A program made the position numbers and the translations under genes. Positions 48,801 to 61,922 of a stretch of 64,000 nt of DNA are shown here, piece after piece. The DNA lies in assembly GCA_034008185.1 (NCBI GenBank), contig CM067109.1, forward strand, positions 36,426,885 through 36,490,884, written 5' to 3'. Positions within the stretch are counted from its first letter, which is position 1. Each line of letters starts with the position of its first letter. Below the pieces are notes generated by a model that did no database searches, was not told the origin of the DNA, and saw nothing but the letters and a program-made list of their open reading frames with translations. The stretch comes from Gorsachius magnificus (taxonomy: Eukaryota > Chordata > Aves > Pelecaniformes > Ardeidae).

Positions 48801-51800
48801 CCTAGACCAGGTTACCTCCTCTCATAAAATACTACCTTCCAGTGATTTCCTCTTGGCACAGAACTGGCTTTCAGAGAACAGGACTGTACAAAGATGCTAC
48901 AAGAACAATACCCTGTGACTTTGCTGACAAGAGCAGATATTCAAAGAATTCCCTGCAACAGTGTCTGAATTTCTTGCAACAGTCTGCCCCACAGTGCCTT
49001 CTTTATATGCCTCCAGTCCAAACACCTTGACAGAGCCTTATTGCCATCAAGCAGTTCTGATCAACAGCTGGCTTGGAGGTGCCAGTTTTCACCCATCAGA
49101 ACAACCGGTAGTTGTCAAGAGTCTGTGGAAGAAAAGGACAGAGTTGGCTTATCTCAGAAAAGCTATGCTGCTCCTCATCCTGCCAAATGAGCTGTTCATC
49201 GTCACAGTCCCACAGTGCCAGCCCTACCCAGCCTTGAGAAAAACACAGGGAAAACTGTCAGATCCCTGTTGGATTTCCCTGATGAAAGCCAAGTCATTCA
49301 ATTAAAAAACCCTCAGCACTCCCATTTAACAGAAATTTCTTACCCTGTGTCAGCTCCCTATTCTGTGCTGCCGCTGGTCTCTCCTCCGTTTCACCAATAC
49401 ATTTTGAGGAACCATAAATGTAAAACCTCAAGGGGTTTTGCAAACAATGCAGCATGCAAACTGCTCTGCGGCAGCACTCAGGTGTACCTAAGAAGGCTGC
49501 CAGAGCTAGTCCCTCTTTCTCCCATCTGACAAGGAAACAGCGAATTGATTCAAGTCCTTCAAGTCCTCTGGCTCCTACAGAAATATTTGCAGAGAACACA
49601 ATCTACACACAGCAAAACAGGCTTAATCCTGCAAGCAAACACTTTGCTTGTTTGATCAGATCTAACTGCAGCTTTTCAAAAGCTCAGCAGCTCTGCAGTG
49701 TAGCATTGCAGTCTTACACTGCAGCCTCCAAAGCCTGCATTGAGAGCTGATGACCGTGCACTGCAGTGCGACAGTATCCTACCACAGTACTGCAGTCTGT
49801 GGTGCAGACTAAGTAAAGGACAGCAATAAAACAAGAGCTTCTAACAGAGCTCAGTATCCCATTTAACTTCAAGGACGTTGCTTTGCTGAAGCAGATCTTA
49901 TTTGTTTTAATGCAAAACTCAAAAAGTGGAGTGCTACTGCTTTGATTTTAATTTTGACAAATTGAATTCTGTGTTTAAGGATTAACTCTAAAATGACTGT
50001 AGGCCCATGGGAAGTTTGCATTGTATTTAGCCCCACTTTTTTTTTCTCTGATGAAGTTGCTGGCAAATTTTTTCGGTGATGAATAGCTTTCCAGGTAATA
50101 CTGGAGGCACAGCAAGTAGCATGTGTAGTTGCATGACACATGTCATACAGCCAGCCAGACTGAGGGATCAGAATGATTTTAAACAGGTAACACCTGGCCA
50201 GACACAAACAATGCCTCACTTGGAAATATTTTCTACCCCACTTGGACTCTCTTCTTCTCCTTGTTCACTTTCTATTCACCTTCACATTGCAACATTTCTA
50301 TGTCAATTAGGAGAGCTGTGGTCTGGGAGGCCAGTCTGATGGCATATGCTCAGACTGCAGAAGCAAGCTGAAACCTGAAGACTGTATTTGTGCCCAGCTC
50401 TCTGTTAAGTGGGTTTCACTGAGAGGGCAGAAATGTTCTACATAGAGCAGATAATGGACAATAGAGAAATAAAAATAAATTAATATCCCAAGGCATAAGG
50501 GACCTTGCATGAAATGCAAATGTTGTTGAAAGATTTCTCTGTTCTTGACTGAAAAACCTGAATACAGAGACATGAGCATAAAGAGACCTGAAAGAAATAC
50601 TGGCACATGCAGTCACCTGAACTTGGCTAAACCCTTTTTCCTGCATTACAGGAAAAATAGACTCACTGACTGCAAACTGCTGAACTTCCTCCAACCTTCA
50701 TTAAAGTCTGTGGGATTGCCACGTTAACTTATGTGGTTTGGCTCTAATAATATTACAAAGAGAATCAAAAGGTGCAGAACAAAAGGAAACTCGAAACACG
50801 CTCTTGCCATGCTGTCCACTTACGGTTAAAGAGAAGTACTCTCCCCTTTAACACAGGGCAGAGACATTTCCTTTGTGGAAAGCTGAGGTTCCAAGCACTG
50901 CTATAGTTAAAGGCTTTGCATCCTTGAATAAAAATATTCATGCTTGGCTTTCATTCTCGGATCTTAATGCTGAATTGGGTCTGGCAACGAGATGCAAGAG
51001 GCACTAGCATCAGGCACTTCCAGGAAATGCCACATAACAGATTGATTTCTCTTACAATAACTGTTGGCATTTCAATACCTCAAACTAGTACTGTTTCTGG
51101 AGCCATTCAATAATGATCCTTCAGTATTCTCAGAACAGAAGAACCTGGCAAGTTGAACACTTGCAAACCGGGCAAAACAAGAATGATCTCAAAGTCTCGT
51201 GAGACGTGATTGAATCTGGACAGCAGCTCCCCAGGTTTCTTCAAACCACAGCTTCTGAGAGCTGTGAAGAATGTTCTTTGTATTTGCCTTGACAAACCTT
51301 TATTTTATCCAAGGCTGTATTTTTCTACTTCAGTTTCACAGCACAGGAAATCCAGATGCATTTTTGTTTCTTTTCTCATTTTCTGGTATGGGTGTTTTCC
51401 TCCACGGGCTTTATCATGCTTATCTTTGACTTTAGAAAGGTAGCACAGATTTTCCTAACCCTCTTCTGCCATTCACAATCAAGCTGTGCTTCTCTGGTCT
51501 GACATGACAGCCTGCTAGATCAGAATTTAACCCTTCTGCTGGCAGGTCTGCTGAGACACCAGGTACGGCACAGACAGGGTGAAACAGTCCAGTGTGAAAG
51601 AGAACCAAAACTCTGTCTTCAGAAGCTTCATAGCTATGCCATGTTGTGACACTTCATCTCTACCCCAACCCCCCAGTGGTCACAGAGTGCAAACAATTAC
51701 AAAATTTAGGGGGGGTTGTGCCTACATCTTCTGAATACAGCACTGGAAGGAAAGGAATGTTTCCAAAAGGGAAGTTTGCAGTGTCATGTACAGATCCAGA

Positions 51801-51884
51801 TCATCAGCTACCACTGACTGCCAATAATAATACCTCTGTGATAAAAGCTGTCACCAGCTAACCTCATTGCTTTCTAGCATGCAT
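45810..51884. other. 6 kb of unique sequence, no gene seen
   Basis: No gene, LTR or CR1 recognised. Open frames such as 47899-48384 (+) and 49869-50219 (-) overlap others on both strands and have no domains. Poly-T runs near 46231-46241 and 47691-47701. Confidence 0.45.
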
Positions 51885-52557
51885 GGGGGTACTGGTGGAT
51901 GAAAAGCTGGACATGAGCTGGCAATGTGCACTTGCAGCCCAAAAGGCCAACCGTACCCTGGGCTGCATCAAGAGAAGCGTGGCCAGCAGGTCAAGGGAGG
52001 TGATTCTGCCCCTCTACTCTGCTCTGATGAGACCTCACCTGGAGTACTGCATCCAGCTCTGGAGCCCTCAGCACAAGAAGGACATGGACCTGTTGGAGCG
52101 GGTCCAGAGGAGGGCTACAAAAATGATCTGAGGGCTGGAGCACCTCTCCTATGAGGACAGGCTGAGAGAGTTGGGCTTGTTCAGCCTGGAGAAGAGAAGT
52201 CTGCGGGGAGACCTGATTGCAGCCTTTCAGTACCTAAAGGGGGCCTATAGGAAAGATGGGGAAAATCTTTTTAGCAGGGCCTGATGTGACAGGACAAGGG
52301 GTAATGGCTTTAAACTAAACCAGGGTAGGTTTAGACTGGATATAAGGAAGAAATTCTTTACAATGAGGGTGTTGAAACCCTGGAACAGGTTGCCCAGAGA
52401 GGGGGTGGAGGCCCCATCCCTGGAAACATTCAAGACCAGGTTGGATGGGGTTCTGAGCAACCTGATCTAGTTAGCAGTGTCCCTGCTCACTGCAGGGGGG
52501 TTGGACTAGATGGCCTCTAGGCATCCCTTCCAACCCAAAACATTCTATGATTCTATG
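51885..52557 (+). mobile_element. CR1 LINE, 5'-truncated at G5 tract
   Basis: Starts exactly with GGGGGTACTGGTGGATG and carries only the RT C-terminal region. The frame 51883-52131 ([32 protein letters not shown]) is stopped by TGA at 52129-52131. It continues as decayed coding sequence to about 52460 and ends with CATTCTATGATTCTATG at 52557. It is very similar to 150-2106 and to 20392-21523. No target-site duplication was seen. Confidence 0.93.
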
Positions 52558-55500
52558 CTCAGAACTATGGCGTTTGCTTCTATTTAAAAACCTTTTGCAT
52601 GCCATGGCAGGAGTCAAACCTAACGCACCAGGCCCCATTCCTGCAAAATTTTCCATAAGGAACCTTATCCCCTCACATTCAAAAGACTTCATTACACAGA
52701 TCCTAATGTCCCCTTATTCTCCTACAAATCCCTCCTTTAAAACTTGCCACAAGCCACAGAAAAGCATGAGTCATAATAGCTCTCTATTATGCTAATAAAA
52801 ATTACCCACTGTTTCCTGTTGTGCCACATTCTTCTGTACCTACCAGTCCTGTCTTGCCTTCAAATGCGATTGTGTCTTCCTGTTCAACACAAATACCCAT
52901 GGCAACGAGATGAGATTCCCTGTGTGGTAGTACTAGGTAAACAATACACATAACCAACCAGTTGTGACAATCCATTCTTGATATCTTGGCCAAAATTCAC
53001 CCCAGAGTGATGACAACAAGACACAGGTATAAATGTACTGCTGATGCATTGAAGAAAGCAGTTCTGCTGCTGCTTGAGGTTTAGCAAAGACAGCAGTGAT
53101 GCTACAAGACTGGTTCCTAGAGATGCAAGCAATTTCATCAAGACAATGTTAAAAATCCTGTTTAGAGGTCAGAAAAAGATTTTTTCAGAAAGAGTATGCA
53201 GACTAAGGTTCTGCAGACATTTTCCTTATTAAGAAGATCCATGACTATCGCAGGTAAAAAAAAAAAAAATTACATCCATGCTTGTTAGAATGTCCAAGTC
53301 TTGTTGTGTGCTCTTGCCATGCTGGAAACACCCTTCTGACTACTTTTCTGCCACACAGAAAAGCAATCACATGGTGACAGGAGCACAAGGCACTGGTTTA
53401 CAATGCATGCGGTAGCACCCCAGGATCTGAATTGCAGCCTAGGTGGGTGAAAGTGTCAGGAGCAATATATGCAGTATTAGAAAGGGATCTGAAAGGCATC
53501 CCAGAAGTACAGCTTGACAGTAGAGGGGAAGAATCAGTGTCATCCTTATAGCAGGAGTACCATATCTCCTGATGTCCTAATAGCAGCCACACTGTCAGCC
53601 TATCACTTTCTCCCAGGGTGCCACCCCGTTCCTGTGATAACACTCACATTGGCCATAGGCACTGCCCACAGACACTTGCCCTGGTAAAGTGTGGGAGCTG
53701 CCTTGGATTCTTCTCTGACACACTGCTACGCATGCCATACAGCGAGAGACACATCAGAGCTATCTCCTTTGTATACATCCAAGGGGACACGGAAAAGCTC
53801 TTATCCCAGAAAAACATCATGCAAAGACTACTGATTGCTTAAGATGGACATTCAGAGAAGTAGGATGGCTGAGGAAAAGCTGCCATTTGTATAAGGATGC
53901 CAGAAGCTAGCTGCCCCCTGTGAAACACTGTCTGTTGCCTACCACCCATGAGGGCTGACTCATTAATCCTAACTTCCAACGTCTTCTGCACCCAGAGCTA
54001 CATCAGATCTAGATGGGGATTTTCCCCTTCAGGCAGAGGCATTCATATTATGACTATTCTGACCTGTTTTCATTGTCTTTGTTAATATGAGCTGAATCAC
54101 AGCACTCTAGAGAGAGGTGCTCATTCCTCCTGCAGAGTATGATGATTAGAGAGGTGCAGATGTAGATTTTCGCAGACCTGGACAGAACAGGAAGCTCCTT
54201 TCCAAGATTTCCCTCTGCAGCACATGTCCCAGAAAGCTGACTCTCTCAACTGGTTCCAGCTTCATGCAGATCCAGCTTCATGCCAGATCATCCTTATGCT
54301 GTACAGCTCTGATTCCAAGCCTGCAGTGTGTTAGGGGAAGGATTGTCTAGTAATGCTCGTGACCTTGTGCTGTCTGGCAGAAGAGACACAGATACTCCTT
54401 GCTTTCCTTGTCCTTCGCTGTTCAGCTCCAAGACAAAATGCTGTTCAGTTGTAGCCCAGGGACAAGAGCTCTTAAGCACTTGAGACACATGCAGTACCAG
54501 CTAGCTTAGGACTGTTGTGGTTGCGAATAGCCTGTACATACTTGCTGGGAACATTTAGCTGGGCCTGTGGAGTGCAGTCACAGCTAAGACAAAATAGACA
54601 GCACAGACAAAGACATGTATCCTCCACAATACTGATAGTTGTGGGCTGCTGCCTGACAGGAACTCTAAAGACACTTCCTTGCAACAGAAGAACAGTTTAA
54701 CAGAAAACACAGCAAGGCTAGTAGGCCTGGATGTATGGCATACATCACTCAGTGTGTTCAGTAAGGGATCAGAAAAGGCACTGTTGCCAAACATCTTCCT
54801 GCAGGTTGTAAGAACAAACTGCCTGAGCTGGAAACACTGATACCAGCTTCCATTAAGTCTTGTTAAGGCAAGACATGTCAAAATGAGGATGTTCTAACAG
54901 CAGACTCATATGGATATGAGGAAATGGCAAAGGTTGAACCCTCTTGCTCTTGGTAAGGGTTGTGTAATGTCAAGTCTGAAAATTGGGCTATTACATATGT
55001 TGAATTGGGGAAAAGTGTGTAGCTACAACAAATTGCTATAAGAAGCTGATGAAAGCAGCACAGGAGGAGTCATTTAATCTCTCTAGCAGACCTCCCATTG
55101 TTCCTAGCCTTTGACATGTGCTGGAACATGTGTCCATTGATTTGATAATCACTTGGACCCTGTGAAAAAAAGAATATCTATTTTCCTCTGGAGCTGAGTA
55201 ATATTGGTCTCTTAAGAACACTAGGCTGAGAAATGCATTTAGGAGATCAATCTCCCTTCACAGGCCAGAGATAAACTGGATGTAGTTTCTGCCTTACTTC
55301 CCCGTCTCTGCAGTGGATAAGCAGAGGAGGAAATGAAATGGAAGCTTTAAAAAAGAAATCTTTGTGCAGACCTCTTTATTATCACCATACAATTATTTAT
55401 TCAGTATCAGATCTCACACAGGGTACATCCTGGACCAGGTTTCAACAATCAAGCTGGGATCCAGCAGAAAAGTGAATAAGCCCCACTCTCATGTTTGTGC

Positions 55501-56214
55501 AGGCACATCCATGTGATATGTGTGGGTACAAACTGAGAGTTGCACATGCAGATCAAGCATGTACAAAGCCCGCAGGAGCCACGTGGTAAATCTGCCTGTG
55601 CCTTAGCATGTCTAGAAAGGCAAACTGGATACTGGTAAGATTTTATTTTCCTGCCACAGCAAATCACTGGCAATTCAAAGTATCCACCATAGAGAGTGGA
55701 TCAAAAGATACTAAAAGGTAAACAAAGATGGTTTTCAGTGTTCTTAAGCATGAAATAAAAAATGGAAGCAGTCCGTTTCAGGAATGTAGGATGATAAACA
55801 GTGAGCAATTGCTCATTGCTTCAGGAAGCTTATTAAGCAGACAAATATCTGTTTAAAGAAAAGAGAGAGATAGTTTTGCTCTGGTTTCTCTATTCAGGGT
55901 TCAAACTGGCTACTGGGTCTTACTGTGTGAATGTATGTTCGGAGAGGAAGCCTGTGCTTTCATCCAGGGTTCCTGGAGCTGCTGTAATAAACTAAGTCCC
56001 AGAAATGACATTTTAGAACACCTGACTGTGATAAGCTATGCTGGTACATATCTCTTCTGGTCTTCAAAACTAGGCATAACTTTAAAAAACTAGGAAATTA
56101 ACCCCTTGTTTTGAAAAATGCAATGGAAGTGATACTATACTATCACAGGGTTGTTTGAGACAGAAAATAAATTTTCTAATTCAGCGGTGACTGAAATGCA
56201 TTCTTATGCAGTCT
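52558..56214. other. unique sequence, no gene seen
   Basis: No gene or transposon recognised. A poly-A run of about 13 lies near 53256-53269. Confidence 0.45.
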
Positions 56215-56345
56215 GGCAACAGGTCCAGTAGCTAGCACACTGGACAGAGGTGTACGAGGTCTGGGCTCTAGGCCAAGTTCAGCTACTGATCTGCTGCATG
56301 GCCTTATGCAAGCCTTGCACTCTCCATTTCTCCTCATGCTTCTTA
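56215..56345 (+). mobile_element. probable ancient MIR-like (CORE-SINE type) element
   Basis: The order and spacing follow a MIR-type SINE. The tRNA-like head contains GCTAGCACACTGGACAG and GGTCTGGGCTCTAGGCC, the latter in the box B region. The core-like stretch CAGCTACTGATCTGCTGCAT follows, then GGCCTTATGCAAGCC where MIR has a GACCTTGGGCAAGTC type, and then a CTCCATTTCTCC end. Divergence is high, as expected for an element older than birds. Confidence 0.55.
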
Positions 56346-59300
56346 GCCCTTCTGAATTTATGCACAGGACTTTCCAGAAGCAGAGAAAAGTGCTAAGTGT
56401 GGGCATATCTCTAACACAAGGGGGTCATCCAATTCTGAGTCAGGGGCTGAAGTAGCATAGTGCTTATGGATATGGATATGGATACGGATAAGCATGCAAG
56501 CAGAAAATATTGAGGGAGAGAAATTGTACTTCAGAGTTTAATATCAAGGGCAGCTGTTTCACATATCCTTTTGTGACCTTCCCTTTTTAATCATTATGCT
56601 TCAAAGTCTCAGCTAGCCAAAACAGCAGATTGCTTTTAAAATGTCATCCAATAGTTATTTTAACTAAAAGAATCTGCCAAACACTGAAAATTGTATTACT
56701 AGGAAATCAAAATCATTAATTTGACATTAAAGTAACCTTTAAAAATCATTCCTCAGAGACTAACCTAACCTTTTACCCAAGCAATAAGAAACATACTTTG
56801 CACAAGTCCACATTAGAGCTGATACTTCTCATCAGCTACAAGGAGTGTACAGTGAGGGCACCAAGTGCCTTTGACCTCCAGAGGCAGCTGGCTCAGACAT
56901 ATCTGGCAAGACAGGGTTTTCTAAAGCAGAAAGAACTTATTTTTCTGGGATTTTTATTGAACACATAATCCCACATGCCAGGTAGAGGCATCTATCTTCA
57001 ACTGGCTTGCCAAGGGATGAAAGTAGCTGAAAGGCACTGTCTGTCACCTTCCTGTTCCCAACCCAGAGCAGAACTAAGTGTTCATTCCATCCACACTGTG
57101 AAAATCCACACCCAAGGTCAGGGAATCTGTGTTGCTCTGGGAGTAAATCCAATTTATAGCCTGTCCTGATTCCTCTGCGGACCAAGGTTAGCCCTGAACA
57201 AGTCATAGGATGACAACAAACCTGGGTCCTGAATGTTCCCAGTACAGAGGACAATTAAAAGATTCTTCTGGTTTGTTTCACTTTAGTAATACCTGGGCGG
57301 CAAACCAATGAAACAGATTCTACAAGGAACAAATGGAAAACACTTACATTAATTAGTCCAATTTCACGATGTCAAATTTAGCAAAAAACTTGACACTGAA
57401 ACATGTCATGAAAATGGCATATTGCAAAGTGTGCTGGCATTTTAACAGTTTATTAATGAATTAACATGAAGATAATTTGCTGCAGCTGGCATTTAATTGA
57501 GAAATAAGTGGGTAGAGTGCTAGCCACTAAAATATCTGTTGAGAGCTATATTTACATTGTATGAGTTAAACAAACTGTATGTTATCTACACATCATCTAG
57601 CAGGGTACCGTCCAAGTCATTTTATTATCTACCCAGGAAATTTGGCAAGGGGAACAAAAAAGAATAAAACAATATACTTCACACTATTGCTTAATGTGTT
57701 TCTAACTCTGTATTCTTCCATACTTAGAAAATTCCCTTTCCCAGTAATGATGGTATGAAGCAGGCTGCTGAATGGCACTATATTCTCACGACTCCCTTTC
57801 AAATATGGATAAAGTGCAGGTCTGCACACTCATAAATCAATGAATTCTGATGGCTGTCCAAGGAGCCCTTTCAGTTAGAAATATTTCTTTGTCTTAGCTC
57901 AGATCTGTACCTTAAAAAGTTACAAGCAACTTTTGGCAAAAATTGTTCCCTAACATGTGTGATCACTTCTTGCGATCTTGCTGTGGTTCAGAGCTGTTAG
58001 AGAATCAAGCTCAAGACGAGCAGTTAACATCGCTCAATCACAGAAGAGCTCCAGGGTAAGCGGCGCAATGTTCCCTGCAGAAATCATTATATGCATGACA
58101 GAGATTGTAGTCTAACCCAACAGCTTCTATTCAAACCCTGTCTGAGGCAGACATTGTCAATGACATTTTACATATGGGTAAAAAAAGGTTTTAAGAACAC
58201 TTGCCAGAACCTGCTCCCTTGTCCACCATCACAATTGCAGCTGTGCAGCATGCTGCAGTCTCACTGCACCCCAGTTGGGACAGGCAGTGTCAAGAGTTAC
58301 AGAACAAATGAAGTCAAACAGTCTAGAGCTTTCTGTGCCATCTCCCCCAGTCTCTCCTCATACACTCCCACCTTTCCCATCCTCCACCACCCCTCACCTC
58401 CCTCCTATTGCTCCTTTTTCTCTCTTGAGTGGGCTAGAGGCAGTGTGTGCCGTAGCTCACCCAGAGCTATTGGAGCGCTGGCAGGTGCTGCTCTATGCAA
58501 ACGGGATTAATGGGCAGCTGGCTGCTGCCTTCAAGGAGAACTGCATCCCTTTCCATAAGCCAGAGGCATTGTATTTGGATTTCTTTCCTCTCAGGGATCT
58601 CCATGTCTCAATTTCAACCTTGTTTGGCAAACATTTAAAATTAGGGGTGAGAAGGAACAGAAGAAGAGACGTTGAAAAATAGCTGAGTAGAAATATCAGT
58701 TACATTAGGCTAATTATTTTTAAGAAATGGGATAAAAATAAAAGTCTGTAGCAAATGGAACAATACAGTAGCAGAAGAGCCAGACAAAATAAGTCTATCT
58801 CCTTTGATTTCTAATCTAGAAAGGGTGAGAAAATATATTTCTAAAGGACCTTCCCAGAAATGGGACAAGAACAAACAGCTGTGTTCTGAAGAGGTTCTGG
58901 CTACACCTTTCCACTCAGGAAAATGTAGAGACGGTAGCAGGGCCAGATCTCTGCTGGACTAGTTAGTGCTGACTGATCATTGGATACTGTAAGCTGTCAA
59001 GTCTAAAATGAGTTAAAGAATAGCCCCTTCTGGAAAAACGGGGTAGGAGAAACATGCTGGAGTGGTATTGGACATGCAGAAAGGAATTGTTTTATTAAAG
59101 TAATACAAGAACAGGCCAAGTAAGAAAAAACATTTGCAAATGACAGAAGACTGAAGAACCTGTATTTCAAACTGTAGGGCTAAAACTACAATAAGACATT
59201 GTGGAATAGCAGAGATCTAGGACACTTGAGGGATGAAGGGTGTTGGCAGCAAAGGGAGACATCACAGAAGATCCCAAATTAACTTTTGATAACACAATGA

Positions 59301-60527
59301 CAATTTTATATTCTGAGGAAGACTTGCATATCTGCAACTGGTCTATGGTGAGGAGCACAAGGCTTTGCCACCTTGAACGTGAGCCCACATACTGAAAACA
59401 TTTGAGACAGAAAGGTATCCAGAAGACATAAGACTGAAGCAGGGTGTGGATTTTGTTTACTGCAATAGACACTGCAGACTGAGAGAAGATGCAAGAACTG
59501 ACAGAGTCTCATCTCTCTAGAAGTGTCTGTGGGCACACACAAAGAGAAGAGCACAAAAAGCATGAAAACAACAGCAGAAAGATTGTTTGCAGGAGTAATA
59601 GTAATATATCAGAGGCAGAATGGACTATCAGGCTGGAGGCGAATGGGATATTTATTTATTTTATGTTGGAAATAATCACACCAGCCAACAGGCAGAAGTC
59701 TGCCAAATGTAATCATGGGGGAAAAGGAGCAGTCAATTACAGGTCAGCAGGTGAGACCCCAGGGCTCACAGTAACTGTTTTGTGCCAACTAAACACATTA
59801 ATTACATGCATGAATAAATAGCAATTTGGAAAAAAGAGTTGGAGAAGTACTACTATTAGACTAAAGTGTCCTCTATCTCATCAATTTGGTAATTGTATTG
59901 GAGGGCCAGCTGAAGAAAGGTTTTCCCAGATTGAGAGTAACCCTCACCAGAACGTAGTTTTTAAACAGGAGGCAACATCTGGGAAACAGGTATTAATCAA
60001 AGATGACCCACAACTGTGGCATGAGGAGACAGCTGCTACTGACAACAGTACGCCAGCGACCTTGAACAATGTGGTTGGACCTGGAGAGCAGTGGTGTGGT
60101 AATCATGTGGCCCTGTAATACATCACTGCCATTCTCAGTAACAGACCATGAGCTTTATACAGAATTTGCAAGACCTGTGGACTGAGGCTTGCCTTTCTAA
60201 ACTTCGCGTGACCTGCTTGTAGCTTTGTTTTGCTTCTCTTAGCTGTGACAGCAATTTCTCCACCTGACCAGGTGCCTTTGCCTGTTTTTTTTTTTTCTCT
60301 TTGTGCGGTGCAACCATAGTTTCATACAGACAGCAATGATGAGCAGTTACTCTGTGTGCAATGGGATATATACAACAGTAACATGATAACAAGGTGTTGA
60401 GAAATACAGACCTGGTAGGACAGCAGAGGCCTGGAGAAGTGGAGACACAGGATGCAGCTGCAAACAACTGGCCCATGGTCAGCTGAAATGCAGACCTGGA
60501 GCTGGACAAAACTGGGTTTTAGGGGGA
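56346..60527. other. unique sequence, no gene seen
   Basis: Contains a short (GGATAT)n-like stretch at about 56466-56490. The open frames 58091-58510 and 58275-58682 (+) overlap in different frames and show no domain. The last bases, GGGGA at 60523-60527, would be the left target-site flank of the ERV. Confidence 0.45.
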
Positions 60528-61085
60528 TGTCCTGGTTTCGGCTGGGATAGAGTTAATTTTCTTCACAGAAGCTAGCATAGTGCTGTGCTTTGGATTTAGT
60601 ACTAGAAGAATGTTGATAACACGCTGATGTTTTTAGTTGTTGCCAAGCAGTGCTCAGACTGCTCAAGGACTTTTTGAGCTTCTCCTGCTCGGCCAGGTGC
60701 ATAACAAGCTGGGAGTACAGCACAGCTAGGACCCAAACTGTCCAAAGAGCTATTCCATACCATAGAACGTCATGCTCGGGGGGGTTGGTGGGTCGGTCGG
60801 TCGCTCAGGTACTGATCGCTGCTCGGGACGGGCTGGGCATCGGTCGGCGGGTGGTGAGCAATTGCATTGTGCATCATTCGTTTTGTATATTCTGTATATT
60901 TTGTTATCATTCTCATTATTACTATTATTATTATTTTTTCTTATTAAACTGTCTTTATCTCAGCCCTCGGCTCTAACTTTTTTTTTTTCCCCTTCCCGAT
61001 TCTCTCCCCCATCCCACTGAGGGAGGGGGGGGAGTGAGCGAGCAGCTGCGTGGTGCTTAGTTGCCAGCCAGGTTAAACCACGACA
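60528..61085 (+). repeat. 5' LTR of the ERV (558 bp)
   Basis: Ends are TGTCCTGG and CCACGACA, giving the usual TG...CA with imperfect inverted repeats. An ATTAAA poly(A) signal lies at 60943-60948, followed by a CTGTCTTTATC block shared with the solo LTR at 37157-37749. At the place where that LTR has TATAAAG, this one has a G-rich GGGGGGGTTGGTGGG segment after CATGCTC (60771-60777). A possible substitute AT-rich element, TGTATATTCTGTATATT, is at about 60885-60901. A short ATT-repeat lies just before the poly(A) signal and a run of eight G near 61025-61032. Confidence 0.9.
60943..60948 (+). promoter_or_regulatory. LTR poly(A) signal (ATTAAA)
   Basis: Hexamer placed before the U5-like end of the LTR. 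The same hexamer in the same context (ATTAAACTGTCTTTATC) occurs in the solo LTR at 37 kb. Confidence 0.6.
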
Positions 61086-61093
61086 GTCCTTTT

Positions 61094-61111
61094 TGGCGCC
61101 CAACGTGGGGC
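61094..61111 (+). promoter_or_regulatory. primer binding site, tRNA-Lys(1,2) type
   Basis: TGGCGCCCAACGTGGGGC is the 18-base site used by retroviruses primed by tRNA-Lys1,2 (for example Mason-Pfizer monkey virus and visna). It begins 8 bases after the LTR end, a longer spacer than the usual few bases. It is where minus-strand DNA synthesis would start. Confidence 0.8.
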
Positions 61112-61232
61112 CTGAAGGGCTTGAGATAACGACAGAGTAACCGGAGTATATTAAGGAATTTATATCTGTTAAATAGTTGTGGGTTGCGATTTGATTCATT
61201 TGTTCTTGATCTTAGCTTATCCGATCTGCACC
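61112..61232 (+). other. ERV leader
   Basis: Short 5' untranslated leader between the primer binding site and the first good gag ATG. The gag frame is already open from at least 61179 but without an earlier ATG. Confidence 0.6.
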
Positions 61233-61922
61233 ATGCTCCCTCCTTTGCTGTACTTGTTAAAAGTTGGTGTTGGTTTTTGCAGTTTGTTATGCTCTGCGGT
61301 GACCAGACATGTTTTGCTTGGGAAACTTGTTATTAAAACAATGACCTTGAGCTTTATCTGGTATTTGGGTTTCATGTCGAAGTCTGTACTACACTTTGGG
61401 TACCACCTTGCGGGGAATATTAGCAATTATACATGGGACTCTGAAAAGTTTGTTCTGGAGGAAATACAGAATGGCACTTTTTCTGCCTTCTTTGATGATG
61501 TTTCCTCCTTCACTACAATAACTTTTCAGTATCTTGAGCATCCTTGGATAGTTAAGGTATATCTATTGATATCTATTTGGAATATTGTTTCAGTTTTGTC
61601 CAAAGTTTGTAAGCAACTTAATAATACCATCCAGATGTCTGCCCCAGGGCTGGATAGTTATGAGTGGAAGGGTATTTGGGGTAGTATGGGTAAATGCCTA
61701 GAACGATGGGCACCTCCAATGTTTTGGAAATTCACTCCTGAACAAGTGCAGAATCCTGAAAAACTAGTAGAGTATTTGGAAAAGGTATGCTGTCACCCTG
61801 GCAATTCTAAGCAAACACAAGTCACTGCAATGTGCTGGGGCCTGGCCCATGCTTACCGAACCCTGTTCAACATGATTCAACACATCCAAAGGGAAGAGAA
61901 AGTCTCTGGATCTGATGATAAG

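Noticed and set aside
58091..58682. Two overlapping open frames (139 and 135 codons) as a possible gene
   Set aside because: They lie in different frames of the same strand, contain a Pro/Ser-rich low-complexity part, match no domain I recognise and have no visible promoter or exon signals.
60885..60901. TGTATATTCTGTATATT as the certain promoter of the ERV LTR
   Set aside because: It is only AT-rich and lies close to the poly(A) signal. The sister LTR has its TATA box at a different place.
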